Made by a program: the position numbers and the translations under genes
Notes under the pieces: model-generated
Database searches by the model: none
What the model saw: only the letters and a program-made list of their open reading frames with translations
Told to the model about the DNA's origin: nothing
Assembly: GCF_047511655.1 (NCBI RefSeq)
Contig: NC_133386.1
Span: 131,939,866-132,003,865 of the forward strand
Direction of reading: 5' to 3'
DNA from: Castor canadensis
Taxonomy: Eukaryota; Chordata; Mammalia; Rodentia; Castoridae
DNA: 64,000 nucleotides
Shown: positions 22,780-32,599 of the stretch, in pieces
Layout: each line of letters begins with the position of its first letter
Numbering within the stretch: the stretch's first letter is position 1

Positions 22780-22944
22780 CCAGGTGCCAGTGGCTCATGT
22801 CTGTAATCCTAGCTACTTAAGAGGCAGAGATCAAGAGGATCACAGTTCCAAGCCAGCCCAGACAAATAGTTCATGAGACCCTATCTCAAAAAAATACCAT
22901 CACAAAAAAAGGGCTGGTGGAGTGGCTCAAGATGTAGGCCCTGA
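22780..22944 (+). mobile_element. SINE dimer, left part, split by an L1
   Basis: GCCAGGTGCCAGTGGCTCAT ... CTCAAAAAAATACCATCACA, then GGGCTGGTGGAGTGGCTCAA and GATGTAGGCCCTGA. The element continues at 24,040 after the L1 insertion. Confidence 0.9.
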
Positions 22945-24039
22945 CATGTGAACTAAACAGAACTTTCTCAAAAGAAGAAATTCAAATGGCCAGAAAACAC
23001 ATGAAAAAATGCTCACCATCTCTAGCAATAAAGGAAATGCAAATTAAAACCACACTAAGATTCCACCTCACCCCTGTTAGAGTAGCCATCATCAGCAACA
23101 CCACCAACAACAGGTGTTGGCGAGGATGCGGGGAAAAAGGAACCCTCTTACACTGTTGGTGGGAATGTAGACTAGTACAACCACTCTGGAAAAAATTTTG
23201 GAGGCTACTTAAAAAGCTGGACATCGATCTACCATTTGATCCAGCAATACCACTCTTGGGGATATACCCAAAAGACTGTTACTCCAGAGGCACCTGCACA
23301 TCCATGTTTATTGCGGCACTATTCACAATAGCCAAGTTATGGAAACAGCCAAGATGCCCCAGCACTGACGAATGGATTAAGAAAATGTGGTATCTATACA
23401 CAATGGAATTTTATGCAGCCATGAAGAAGAACGAAATGTTATCATTCGCTGGTAAATGGATGGAATTGGAGAACATCATTCTGAGTGAGGTTAGCCTGGC
23501 TCAAAAGACCAAAAATCGTATGTTCTCCCTCATATGTGGACATTAGATCAAGGGCAAACACAACAAGTGGATTGGACTATGAGCACATGATAAAAGCAAG
23601 AGCACACAAGGGAGGGGTGAGGATAGGTAAGACACCTAAAAAACTAGCTAGCATTTGTTGCCCTTAATGCAGAGAAACTAAAGCAGATACCTTAAAGCAA
23701 CTGAGGCCAATAGGAAATGGGGACCAGGAACTAGAGAAAAGGTTAGATCAAAAAGAATTAACCTAGAAGTAACACCCACGCACAGGAAATCAATGTGAGT
23801 CAATGCCCTGTATAGCTATCCTTATCTCAACCAGCAAAACCCCTTGTTCCTTCCTATTATTGCTTATACTCTCTCTACAACAAAATTAGAGATAAGGGCA
23901 AAATAGTTTCTGCTGGGTATTAAGGGGTGGGAGCGGGAGGGGGTGGAGTGGGTGGTAAGGGAGGGGGTGGGGGCAGGGGGGAGAAATGAACCAAGCCTTG
24001 TATGCACATATGAATAATAAAAGAAAAATAAAAAAAAAA
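22945..24039 (+). mobile_element. Young 5'-truncated LINE-1 (ORF2 C-terminus + 3'UTR)
   Basis: Encodes the last ~200 residues of L1 ORF2 in one open frame to position 23,546, with family landmarks [31 protein letters not shown] and [11 protein letters not shown], ending SLICGH. The frame is open from the truncation point, before the ATG at 22,986. A 3'UTR of ~490 nt with a G-rich tract and an A-rich tail follows. The copy is flanked by the 14-bp duplication GATGTAGGCCCTGA (22,931-22,944 and 24,040-24,053). Without endonuclease or reverse transcriptase domains it cannot mobilise itself. It is low-divergence, hence recent. Confidence 0.95.
23921..23983 (+). repeat. G-rich tract in L1 3'UTR (quadruplex-prone)
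   Basis: Several runs of three or more G separated by short spacers (GGGAGGGGGTGGGGGCAGGG type). A G-rich polypurine tract is a known conserved feature of mammalian L1 3'UTRs. The antisense copy at about 464-500 shows the same tract as C-runs. Confidence 0.75.
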
Positions 24040-24080
24040 GATGTAGGCCCTGAGTTCAAACTCCAGTACTGCAAAATAAG
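24040..24080 (+). mobile_element. SINE dimer, right part, after L1 insertion
   Basis: Resumes with GATGTAGGCCCTGA (duplicated target) then GTTCAAACTCCAGTACTGC, the normal 3' end of the tRNA-like unit begun at 22,780. Confidence 0.9.
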
Positions 24081-24114
24081 TAAGTCTTATATTTGGACTT
24101 TTTCTTCTTAATAG

Positions 24115-24300
24115 CAGCTACCCCATGTTGAGCACTTACTAGGCACTTTATGCAATCACTTCTTTAGATTCACAATGTGGTATAGTAGGTGCTGTTATTC
24201 CATTTTGTGGATCCAAGAATAAGTAACTTTCCAGTGCCTCTAAGTGTTGGAGTGAGATTTAAACTCAGACTGACCAATTCTGGAAGACCAGGCTGCTCTT
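24115..24300 (-). mobile_element. MIR-like ancient SINE, antisense
   Basis: TTGAGCACTTACTAGGCACT, TAGGTGCTGTTATTCCATTT and GTGAGATTTAAACTCAGACT match the reversed MIR consensus in order. Confidence 0.65.
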
Positions 24301-24340
24301 CAAAGTGGGAATACTCACCTCCTAAAAAGTGGGTATGGAA

Positions 24341-24532
24341 GCCGGTGCTGGTGGCTCACACCTGTAATGCTAGCTGTTTGGAGGCTGAGCAGGAAGATGG
24401 AGATTTGACCCCATCTCCAAAATAACCAGAGCAAAATGGACTTGAGGTACAGCTCAAGGAGTAGAGTGCCTGCTTTGCAAGTGTGAAGCCCTGAGTTCAA
24501 ACTCCATTCCCACCCCACCCCTTCAAAAAACA
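24341..24532 (+). mobile_element. SINE dimer, sense, internally deleted
   Basis: GCCGGTGCTGGTGGCTCACA ... GAGGCTGAGCAGGAAGATGG, then GGACTTGAGGTACAGCTCAA ... CTGAGTTCAAACTCCATTCC and a C/A-rich tail. Confidence 0.8.
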
Positions 24533-25664
24533 ATGTATCTTGAAAGCTGTTGGCTTCACTAACTCTTAAATCACTTTTGGTATCATTGAAGTCTTTGCTT
24601 TTCAAATTTATCTCTGCAGAGAAACTTTCTCTGCTTACTCTTTCAAAACCAGCCTACATTTTCTAGAAATTATTTGGTCTTCTCACACTAGTAGATCAGT
24701 TCTACAAGTTCTGGGACTTTGTCTTGTTCACTGTGCAAAACAGTTCATAGCAGATAGTAGTTGCTCCATACTTGTTAAATGAGTGAATGATGTGTCCTAG
24801 GACCAATGTGGAATTAGAGTGGCCAGAGGATTGGAGGAGAGGAAAGCAACCAGAAATGAAGAGAGAAAGGGATTGGGGGGTCAGTCCATGAACACCCTGT
24901 GAAGTCCTCAGACCTGGCCATCATTCTCTGGTCCAAAAAGACGCTAAGCTGATGAACAGTATCCTTTCTACACTAGATGCATGTGACAGTCTAGCCTGCA
25001 GTTTCTCAGCATGCTTATAAAGTTAAGGACAGTCAACCTGAAAAGCAAGCCCCACCTTGGTCACTGCTCATCGTAATAAATAGCATCCGTGATGGGTATA
25101 GTCTTTCTCCCCAAATGTTCCAAGTCTTGAGACGTGATCCCTTTGGTTGCACACTCCCAGGCCCCTGCCACAATAATGACCTTGGCATGAAACTCACCCC
25201 TCCTCTGTTATATTTAATACCCTCCTATTTATCACTGTCTTACCCCTTCCTTTCCAAGTAATTCCTGCCTTATTTTTTTTTCTTCTCTTCCTTCCCTTCT
25301 CAAACCACAACCCATATAATTTTCATTGCCCTCTTTAGAACCTGCTTGTGTCTGGAGCTCCCACCTTTTTTATAGAGAAGGGGAGCAGACCTGAAATGGT
25401 GTGTATAAAGAGATGTGTAAAATTACCACTGTTACACAGTGGCATTTTCCTCTGGGCTGCAATTCCTTTTCCAGCTTTGCAGTCTCCCTGGAAGAGAGAT
25501 GATGAAATGTAAAGGCAGTTGCTGGTCTTTAAAATTACTAGCAATCTCTGCTCGTTGGAGATTCAGCTCCCTCCCCACAGCATGAGATTATTTGTGGGCT
25601 TGAATATTAGCATTATGGGGCTGACTTCTGTTCTGCTTCATATAATGAAGGGATGTAGTATTTA

Positions 25665-25830
25665 CTGATTGCCTCCTCTATGCCAGGCACTGTGTGGATG
25701 GCTTGTCTGTATTACCTCATTTAAGGCTCACAGTTTGATGAGACTGATATCCCCATGAGAGAACTGAATTTCAAAGAGATCATTTGCTGAGGTCACACAG
25801 TCCATGACTGTGCAAAGCCAGAGGCTGAGC
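25665..25830 (-). mobile_element. MIR-like ancient SINE, antisense
   Basis: CTCTATGCCAGGCACTGTGT, ATTACCTCATTTAAGGCTCA and GCTGAGGTCACACAGTCCAT are the reversed MIR landmarks. Confidence 0.7.
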
Positions 25831-26327
25831 TCTTTGCAGTACTGTGCAGCCAGCCTCAACCCCACCACAGTGCTTGAAAGTGCACCACTGGTCCTCAGAG
25901 ATGTTATAGCTGCTCAGTCCTCGTAACAACTGAGAGAGTTGTGGAGGTGTCATCCCCAAGAGACTTGCCAGGATGCAGCACCACTGGGACTTAGCTTCAT
26001 GTCTTCCTCCAGCCCTGGTCAGGGGCCTGTGCTAGATGGAGGGATTTGTGTCTAGCTATTAAAGGGTTAGAGCATTGGTGGGGTTTGCTGGAGGGGCACA
26101 ACCCTGTTACATCAGAGGGATCAGAGATAAGAGTCCTTGTTCTCTCTGGGAGCCCTGGAAGAGGCTGTTGTCCCTTTCCTGCTGCTTGTGAGTGGAGGCA
26201 GACCTGACCAGGTCTGGAAACTTGAGAAAGAGAGGGCCAGGTTTGGACAGACCAGCAGCAGGGGAGAGCAGGGGTGCTGTCTGGGAAGTCCCAGTCTGAG
26301 TGCTGCTGCTAGGGAGCTGTGTTAGCC

Positions 26328-26527
26328 AGATTTCCCTCGCTATGACAAAATGCTTGAGAAAATCAACTTAAAGGAGGAAAGATTTATTTTCATCAATGGA
26401 TTAACCCATCGATGAGATTAGAGCACTCATGATCCAGTCACCTCCCAGAGGTCCCACCCATGAACCCTGTCACATTGGGAACCAAGCGTGAACTTTTGGT
26501 AATATGTTCAGATCCAAACCATAACAG
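26328..26527. repeat. Unclassified old interspersed repeat (copy A)
   Basis: Begins TTAGCCAGATTTCCCTCGCT and ends GATCCAAACCATAACA, with GGATTAACCCATCGATGAG and GATCCAGTCACCTCCCAGAG inside. It shares start, middle and end phrases with 48,398-48,662 and is a style common across mammals, but I cannot name the family. Confidence 0.5.
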
Positions 26528-26882
26528 GAGCTGTGGGACCTTGGATGAGCCACTTCACCTCTCTGAGCTCAGATGTCACAGTTTTTACTGTGCAGTCATC
26601 CTGGAATGCCTTTCTCCAAGAAAGGGCTTGGCTGACCTGACTGCTACACAGCTGGTTGTAATTAACTACCCCAGAACAAACATGAAGTATTGATGTGAAG
26701 AACAGAACATGGAGACTCGCTTCTCTTCCCTGCCCAGCCACTGGTCTTGAGAGAGATGTTGCACAAGTTCCTGCCCTTCTCTGGACCTCAGTCTCATCTG
26801 AAATGCAAAGATGCTAATTGGCCATGATAGAGAACGTGTTTAGTCAGTCATACACTCTATCATGTAACAAATGCTCCAACAG

Positions 26883-26905
26883 AAAAAAAAAAAAAAAAAA
26901 AAAAA
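26883..26905 (+). repeat. Poly-A tract
   Basis: 23 consecutive A. I found no SINE or retrocopy body immediately upstream. Confidence 0.9.
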
Positions 26906-27837
26906 CTTCTGAATGGAATTAGAAAAACTGAGACACCAACAAACCTGGAAAGACTTCCTGGAGGAATGTGATATGAGCCAGGTCAGGACGGCTGGTGGAG
27001 CCAGCAGATAAGGATTCAGGCTGGTGTAGACAGCACAGCAAAGGAGCAGGCCACTATCAGGGCAAGGAAGGCTGCCACTCTGACTCCTTTCTTCCCATCT
27101 TGTCTCCATCAGCATCTTCCACACAGCTCAAGCCCTTAATTCTGAATTCTAAGAGACTGCTGAGATATACTTTTAATTAAATAATAACTTTTAGAGAAAT
27201 TAAAAATATTTGTACTACAAACATACCCTAGTTTTAAGTTGCATCCCAATTCCACAACCACTAAATTGTGGTGAGAAAGTGGATCTTAGAATTGAGAAAA
27301 TACAGTTCTTGTCACTTCAGAATGAATTCTACCAAAAAGAGTTAGTCATTTGGTCTTTGAGACCAGCATTCAAGTTCCTGTTCCCCACATACTAGGCTTT
27401 GTTATTCTGGGCAAGGGTCCTTCATTTCTGTAAGCATCAGTTCATTCTTAAGATGGTCTATAAATTGCCTGGGCAGAGGGGGGTGGGCAGTTAAGTTCAA
27501 TTGAATCCGAATGTTGATTCATTTTGAAAAGAGGTCTATAGGAACATTTTATCTAAAATTAGATGTTGGCATATTTTAAAAAACAACTGTATACTATCAT
27601 GTAGGATAGTGTAACTAAGCAGTGGGTTCCAATGGGAGGGTGGGAGGGAAGGAGGCAATTTTTGCCCCTGGTGTGATATTTGGCAGTGTCTGGAGACCTG
27701 TTTGGTTGTCACGGCCTTGGTGAGGGCAGTTACGACCAGCAGCTGGGGCACAGAGCCCAGGAACCCTGCTGCATATCCTGCCATGCAGGGAGCCCCGCAG
27801 CTCAGAATAACCAGCCCCAAGTGATGGTTGAAGTTAA

Positions 27838-28000
27838 GAAGGTAGACTGTGGAGCTTGACTGCCTGGGTTTGAACACCCTGGCTGTGTATCCTCAGGTCA
27901 TTTTCTTAACTTCTGACCCTAGGCATCTTGTCTGTGAGAGGATGGGTCTCAGTATCTGCTGCAGGGAGGATATGAGGATTGTTAGGACAACATGCAGGTG
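27838..28000 (+). mobile_element. MIR-like ancient SINE
   Basis: GGAGCTTGACTGCCTGGGTT, GGCTGTGTATCCTCAGGTCA, TTGTCTGTGAGAGGATGGGT and GAGGATTGTTAGGACAA follow the MIR order. Confidence 0.7.
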
Positions 28001-30842
28001 GAACATTTCAGGCCTCTCTTCTGGGAGCTGCTGTCTTTTATTTCAAGTACTAAATAAGCCCTAGATTTAGAGGGAAATACCTGGTGACCAGATCCAAGAC
28101 CTAAGATAAATTGTTCAACAACTTGAGCCAAAGTTTCTCCCTTTGTTAAAAAAAAAAAAATGCTGTGGGGCAGGGTGGGGGGGAATGGTGTCAAATGAAA
28201 TCAGGGATATGCTAGCACCATGGCAACGGTGGAAAATCTTACAGATACACTTGTATCACTATTATTGCCTCAAACTCCATGCAGTAAGAGAATGTTCTGG
28301 GATGAAGCAATACACTCTCCCAAGCCAAGCTATAACTCAGCAGCAGGGACAGCAGAGAGGCAGGGCTCAGAGCCACAAGTTGCAGACCCACAGCGGGCCA
28401 CTCCTTAAGTACATCCTCAGCTGTGCGTCCAGGAAGCTGCCTGGGTTGTACTGTTATGTGCGAGCTGCGCCCAGCTTCACATACCACTTTTCCCAAAGGA
28501 GCACTTGGGGACCAGTGTGCACGCTTGCTCAGCAGGCTCTAAACTCAGAGAAAACAGCACATACCTAGAAAGAGTAGTACCCTGAAAGTCCTTGGCTGGG
28601 GATTCATTTCTGCTCCACCTCTGTCTTCACAGGCCCCAGTTTTCTCAGCTGTCAGATGAAGGAGCTGGATTGCTGGCCTGGACCCCAAAGCCTGCTGGAG
28701 ACCTCAGTCTTACCACACAGGACTGAATGAGGATTGTTATCTTTAACAGTTATGTTAACGAGCAGTTATCTAGCAGGGACTGTGCTGAGCAATTTACATA
28801 AATAAACTCAAGCAGTTAGAACTACTTTGGATATTATGGCCACATTGCCGATGATATCACCAGGGCTAGAGATGTTAATCCACAGGACTTTTGACCGATG
28901 TATCGGGAGCACCCAAGCCAGAATGTGAAAAGGTCCTGGCAAACCTAGGCACTTAATACTTGTTAATTGAGTTTCATGAATGAATGCCCAAGGGTACATC
29001 ACAAAGTAGCTCCTCCCTCTCTGATCTCTATGCATCACTGCCTCTCACCACTGCTTCCCTTCTCCTGTCTGGCCTTCCAGCACCTGCTCACTCTCGCCAA
29101 GAGCTCAGCAGCAAGGAGAGCTGGTCTTCAAGGGCCCTTCATCAATAAGTGCAAATAACAACCTGTCCAAAATTGTATTGGTTGAGCCCTGAAGTGGGCT
29201 TGGTGACATGGAACTGAGTTGCCCCTAGCACTTACTTGATCTGAGGGGTCCATATCTGTGGAAGGGAGGTGGGGGTAAGTAGAGACTGGCTAGAAAAGCA
29301 GCTAACTATAAGACAGTGAGTCAAAAGCAGTCCTGGAAGAGGAAGCCACCCCTGGAGGGTGAGGCTGCTTTGGAACTGGCAAATCTGTATCTGGTGTGGG
29401 TTAGGCCACAGCTACCTCTCCCAACTTATCCTTCATTCAGTGTTCTGACACCACACAATGGAAAGCAGCTTCTCTCTAGCAGCTCCCCGTCAGCATTGGG
29501 CAAAAAGGAGAAAAGTAACTGCCGCCAAGTACCCACTCTATGCCCTCCTCACTTTCTACTTTATTTAATTTAATACCCAAAAAGAAAACAATGAGGTAGA
29601 TGTGCCTGTTGGAGAGTTAGGGAAAATGAGGTTCAAAGAGGTTTGGTAATTGAAGTTTCAGAGGAAATAGGTTTTAAGGAAAGTTAAGGTTAAGAAATTG
29701 GCCTGTTGCCATTTTTTGTCTCTGTGGAGGTCCATCCTCAAGTGGCCCCCTGAGAGGGGCAGTGTCAGCATGTCCAATGAGCTGCAGAGTTTGGGTAGAA
29801 AGCAAAGGAAGCCCAGTTTCCAGAGTCTTACCAGGTTCTGTGGTCAACCAGTTTGGGCACCATTCCCCGCAGTGACCATTGGGGACAGTCTAAATGACAG
29901 ACAAGTCTTGTGGCACGGTGCCCCCAGATTGACATCCAGAAGTGAGTAGTGGTCTTGGTGAGGCTACGGACAGAGGTGAGAGCCCAAGGAGGAACTTAGG
30001 AGAGAGGGATCTCTCAGCCATTCCTGGGGGCTGCTGAAGAGCTAGCCAACAAGCTGCTTTGGGACTCATCAAACGTGCAGAGCTCAAGTCCCTGCACCAC
30101 CACAAGGAGAGTGGTGAACACAGGTCTAATAAGTTCTGTGCACCCCATGTAACCCAAGCCTGTGCAGTCACCTCACTAATCCAGTCCTGTACCCAGCCAT
30201 CCCTCTATCCTGTCTTCCCCTTGTAGTCATTCTACAATTGCATTCAGTAATCTCTTTCCTTCAACAACGACCTGGAACACTTATCAGGCAATTCTAATAT
30301 CTTGCCAGGATCCAAGGAGCCTTGGTTTTTGGGCAGAAAGCATGAAACCCAAGCCTTGCCACATGAGCTGGAACTTGGCAGAGAAATGGGTTAAAACAAT
30401 GGTCAGAAGTAATGGTGTGAGCAAAGGCAGAGAAGTAGTCTCATCTGGGAGAAGTGTGAGCAATAATCTGTCATCTACGTCTGCAGAGCAGTGCTTCCCA
30501 AGAACACCATGAGCCTCTCCAGGGATCGTGACCTGAGGGATGGAGGGAGTATGAGAGTACATGGTGGAGTAGTAGGGGAAGGCTTCTGTGCTCGCTCCTA
30601 AAGGCATGATCCCCACATCATTTCACAGAGCGCTTCTCCCCAGTGATATTCCCGGGAGACATGGCCCCAGCATAAGCATGGGAAGCTCCTATCCCCAGGT
30701 GGGTTCACAAGATGCAGCAGCATATTACCCAGAATCCCCATAGAACTCACTTTAACTCTGCTTACTCCGGTGCATACCAAGCTTATTTCACCACAAATCC
30801 CTTTGTTTCGGGGAGCATCTTTATTTGAAGGAGCAAGGGATT

Positions 30843-30937
30843 TTTTTTTTTCTTTTTTGGCAGTACTGGGGTTTGAACTCAGGGCCTTATTCTTGCTAGA
30901 TAGGCACTCTTACCACTTAAGCCACTCCACCAGCCCT
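30843..30937 (-). mobile_element. tRNA-like SINE, antisense, with target-site duplication
   Basis: TTGGCAGTACTGGGGTTTGA ... AAGCCACTCCACCAGCCCT flanked by the 10-bp repeat GCAAGGGATT at 30,833-30,842 and 30,938-30,947. Confidence 0.85.
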
Positions 30938-30949
30938 GCAAGGGATTGT

Positions 30950-32050
30950 TTTTGAGAAAATTGCCATGTGCTTATGGTATTTATCTATTTCAAGCAGAGT
31001 AATGGAGCACTCTTTGGCCAAATCCAACCTGGTACCTGTTTTTGTATGACCCTCAAGCTATGAATTTTTACAGGGTTCCCTAATGATTTTTTTAAAAAGA
31101 TTTTTGGGACACATGGAAAACGTATGAAATCTAAGTTTCAGTGTTCATAAATAAGGCTTTATTGGATGCATCCACACCTATCCATGTGCTTATTATCTGC
31201 AGCTGGTTTTGAGCTACAATGGCTTTATTGAGTAGCTAGGATGGAAGTGCCTGGTCCTCAAGCTTGAGTAGTTGTATCTGGTCCTTTACAGAGGGCGTGT
31301 GCCAACCCCTGCTCTAAACAAGGCTGGATCAACATTTGTGAGTACATCTCTCATAAATACCAGCCTATTTGATCTAATCAACCTGAGAGGCACAGCTCAG
31401 AGAGAACACTTCGATGTTAATGCTAGGTGATTTTTCTTTTTTTTGAGTGAGGAGAAGCAACTTTCTCAAATTTAAAAATGGGTTGCTTTCCTCCTTTCTT
31501 TAAGGTTTCATTTTTTTCCAATTACATAAATAATTTTAACAAAGGTGTTGTTCTTACTACTTTATCAAAATGCTAAGGGATTTAGCATTTTGTCTGTTTT
31601 GTGTGTAGAAGTTTTCTCCATTTGTTGTTTGACTGACTTTGTGACTGTGTAGTTTTGTTTCCTAAGCAGAAATGTTCACTTCACAGTGAGGAAGGTGAAG
31701 GTGGGTTCAGGTGCTGCTAGTGGAGGAGATGAGGACCTGGGCCAGCCCTGTTCCTAGCACTGGGAATCCAGTGTTGGGTGAGGAAAGTAGAGGATCTGCC
31801 ATCATGACAGCGATAGTGAGCCCAGAAGTGCTCAGTGAAGATGCCATGTGGACCCTTCCCCCAGCCAGGCCTGAAGAACCAGAAGGGACCAGGATGAATT
31901 CTAAACAGTGACAGGTACAGGCTGGCCCTCAGGTGGTGCTCTCAGAGTTCAGACTCTAGGAGCCCAAGGAACCTCCTTGAGTTTCTGCATGGACAGGAAG
32001 CTGCCCTACATTTCCTGCACAAGGCAGAAATGCCATCTTTCTCTTTTGTT
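30950..32050. other. Intergenic, nothing recognised
   Basis: No gene or clear repeat identified. A 66-codon frame at 31,711-31,911 has no recognisable homology or coding context. Confidence 0.5.
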
Positions 32051-32055
32051 TTGGG

Positions 32056-32593
32056 GGGGGGTGGGGGTAAGGGATGTGCTAGGGTTTGGACTCTGGCCTT
32101 GCATAGGCATATGCTCTGCACTTGAACCACACCTCTAACCCTTTTGCTGTAGTTATTTTTCAACTAGAGTCTTGCATTTTTTTTATCCATAGTATTGTTT
32201 ATAATTTTTTTATTATTGTGCTGGGTTGGGGTACATTGTGGTATTTACAAAAGTTCTTACAATGTATCAAATATATCATAGTTGAATTCACCCCCTCCAC
32301 CGCTCTCCTTTATCGTTCCTCACCCCCATTCCTAGAATGGTTTCAGTAGGTATCATTTTTGCCTTTTCATACATGTGTACATATTTTTTGTATTGAAGGT
32401 CTTGCATTTTTGTTAGCCTGAATCACAATCCTCCTACATAGCTGGAACCACAGGTGCACAACATCACGTCCAGTTTATTGGTTGAGAAGAGGGTCTCCCT
32501 AGCTTTTTGCCTGGGCTGACCTTGAACTTTGATCCTCCAAATATCTGCCTCCCAAGTAACTGGGATTATAGGCACTAGCCACTGAGCCCTGTG
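32056..32593 (-). mobile_element. Composite three-unit SINE, antisense, interrupted by an L1 fragment
   Basis: tRNA-like unit (CTAGGGTTTGGACTCTGGCC ... TTGAACCACACCTCTAACCC), a first B1-like unit resuming after the insert (AGCCTGAATCACAATCCTCC), and a second B1-like unit (GGGTCTCCCTAGCTTTTTGC ... AACTGGGATTATAGGCACTA). The insert occupies 32,182-32,398. Confidence 0.75.
32182..32398 (-). mobile_element. Short L1-like 3' fragment inserted in the SINE
   Basis: About 217 bp, T-rich at the left, flanked by the 13-bp duplication GTCTTGCATTTTT at 32,169-32,181 and 32,399-32,411. Interior phrases (GTACATTGTGGTATTTACAA, TTCACCCCCTCCACC, CATACATGTGTACATA) resemble reversed 3' ends of older rodent L1s such as that at 39,620. 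The family assignment is tentative; the insertion itself is clear. Confidence 0.7.
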
Positions 32594-32599
32594 GAAGTG

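Larger units (their letters stand above)
17021..22780. other. Intergenic, AT-rich, repeats only
   Basis: I see no gene. Recognisable content: ID-like SINE (18,160), B1 (18,690), SINE dimers (20,419 and 21,400), and MIR-like antisense remnants near 19,200-19,360 and 20,790-20,950. The remainder is unique-looking sequence without long open frames. Confidence 0.7.
24540..30830. other. Intergenic, composition rising in GC, no gene recognised
   Basis: Contains MIR-like fragments (25,665-25,830 antisense; 27,838-28,000 sense), a diverged interspersed repeat at 26,328-26,527, and a 23-nt poly-A at 26,883-26,905. The many short frames show no family I recognise. Confidence 0.65.

Noticed and set aside
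22986..23546. 186-codon frame as a host gene
   Set aside because: It is the C-terminus of L1 ORF2 in a 5'-truncated insertion, not a host protein.
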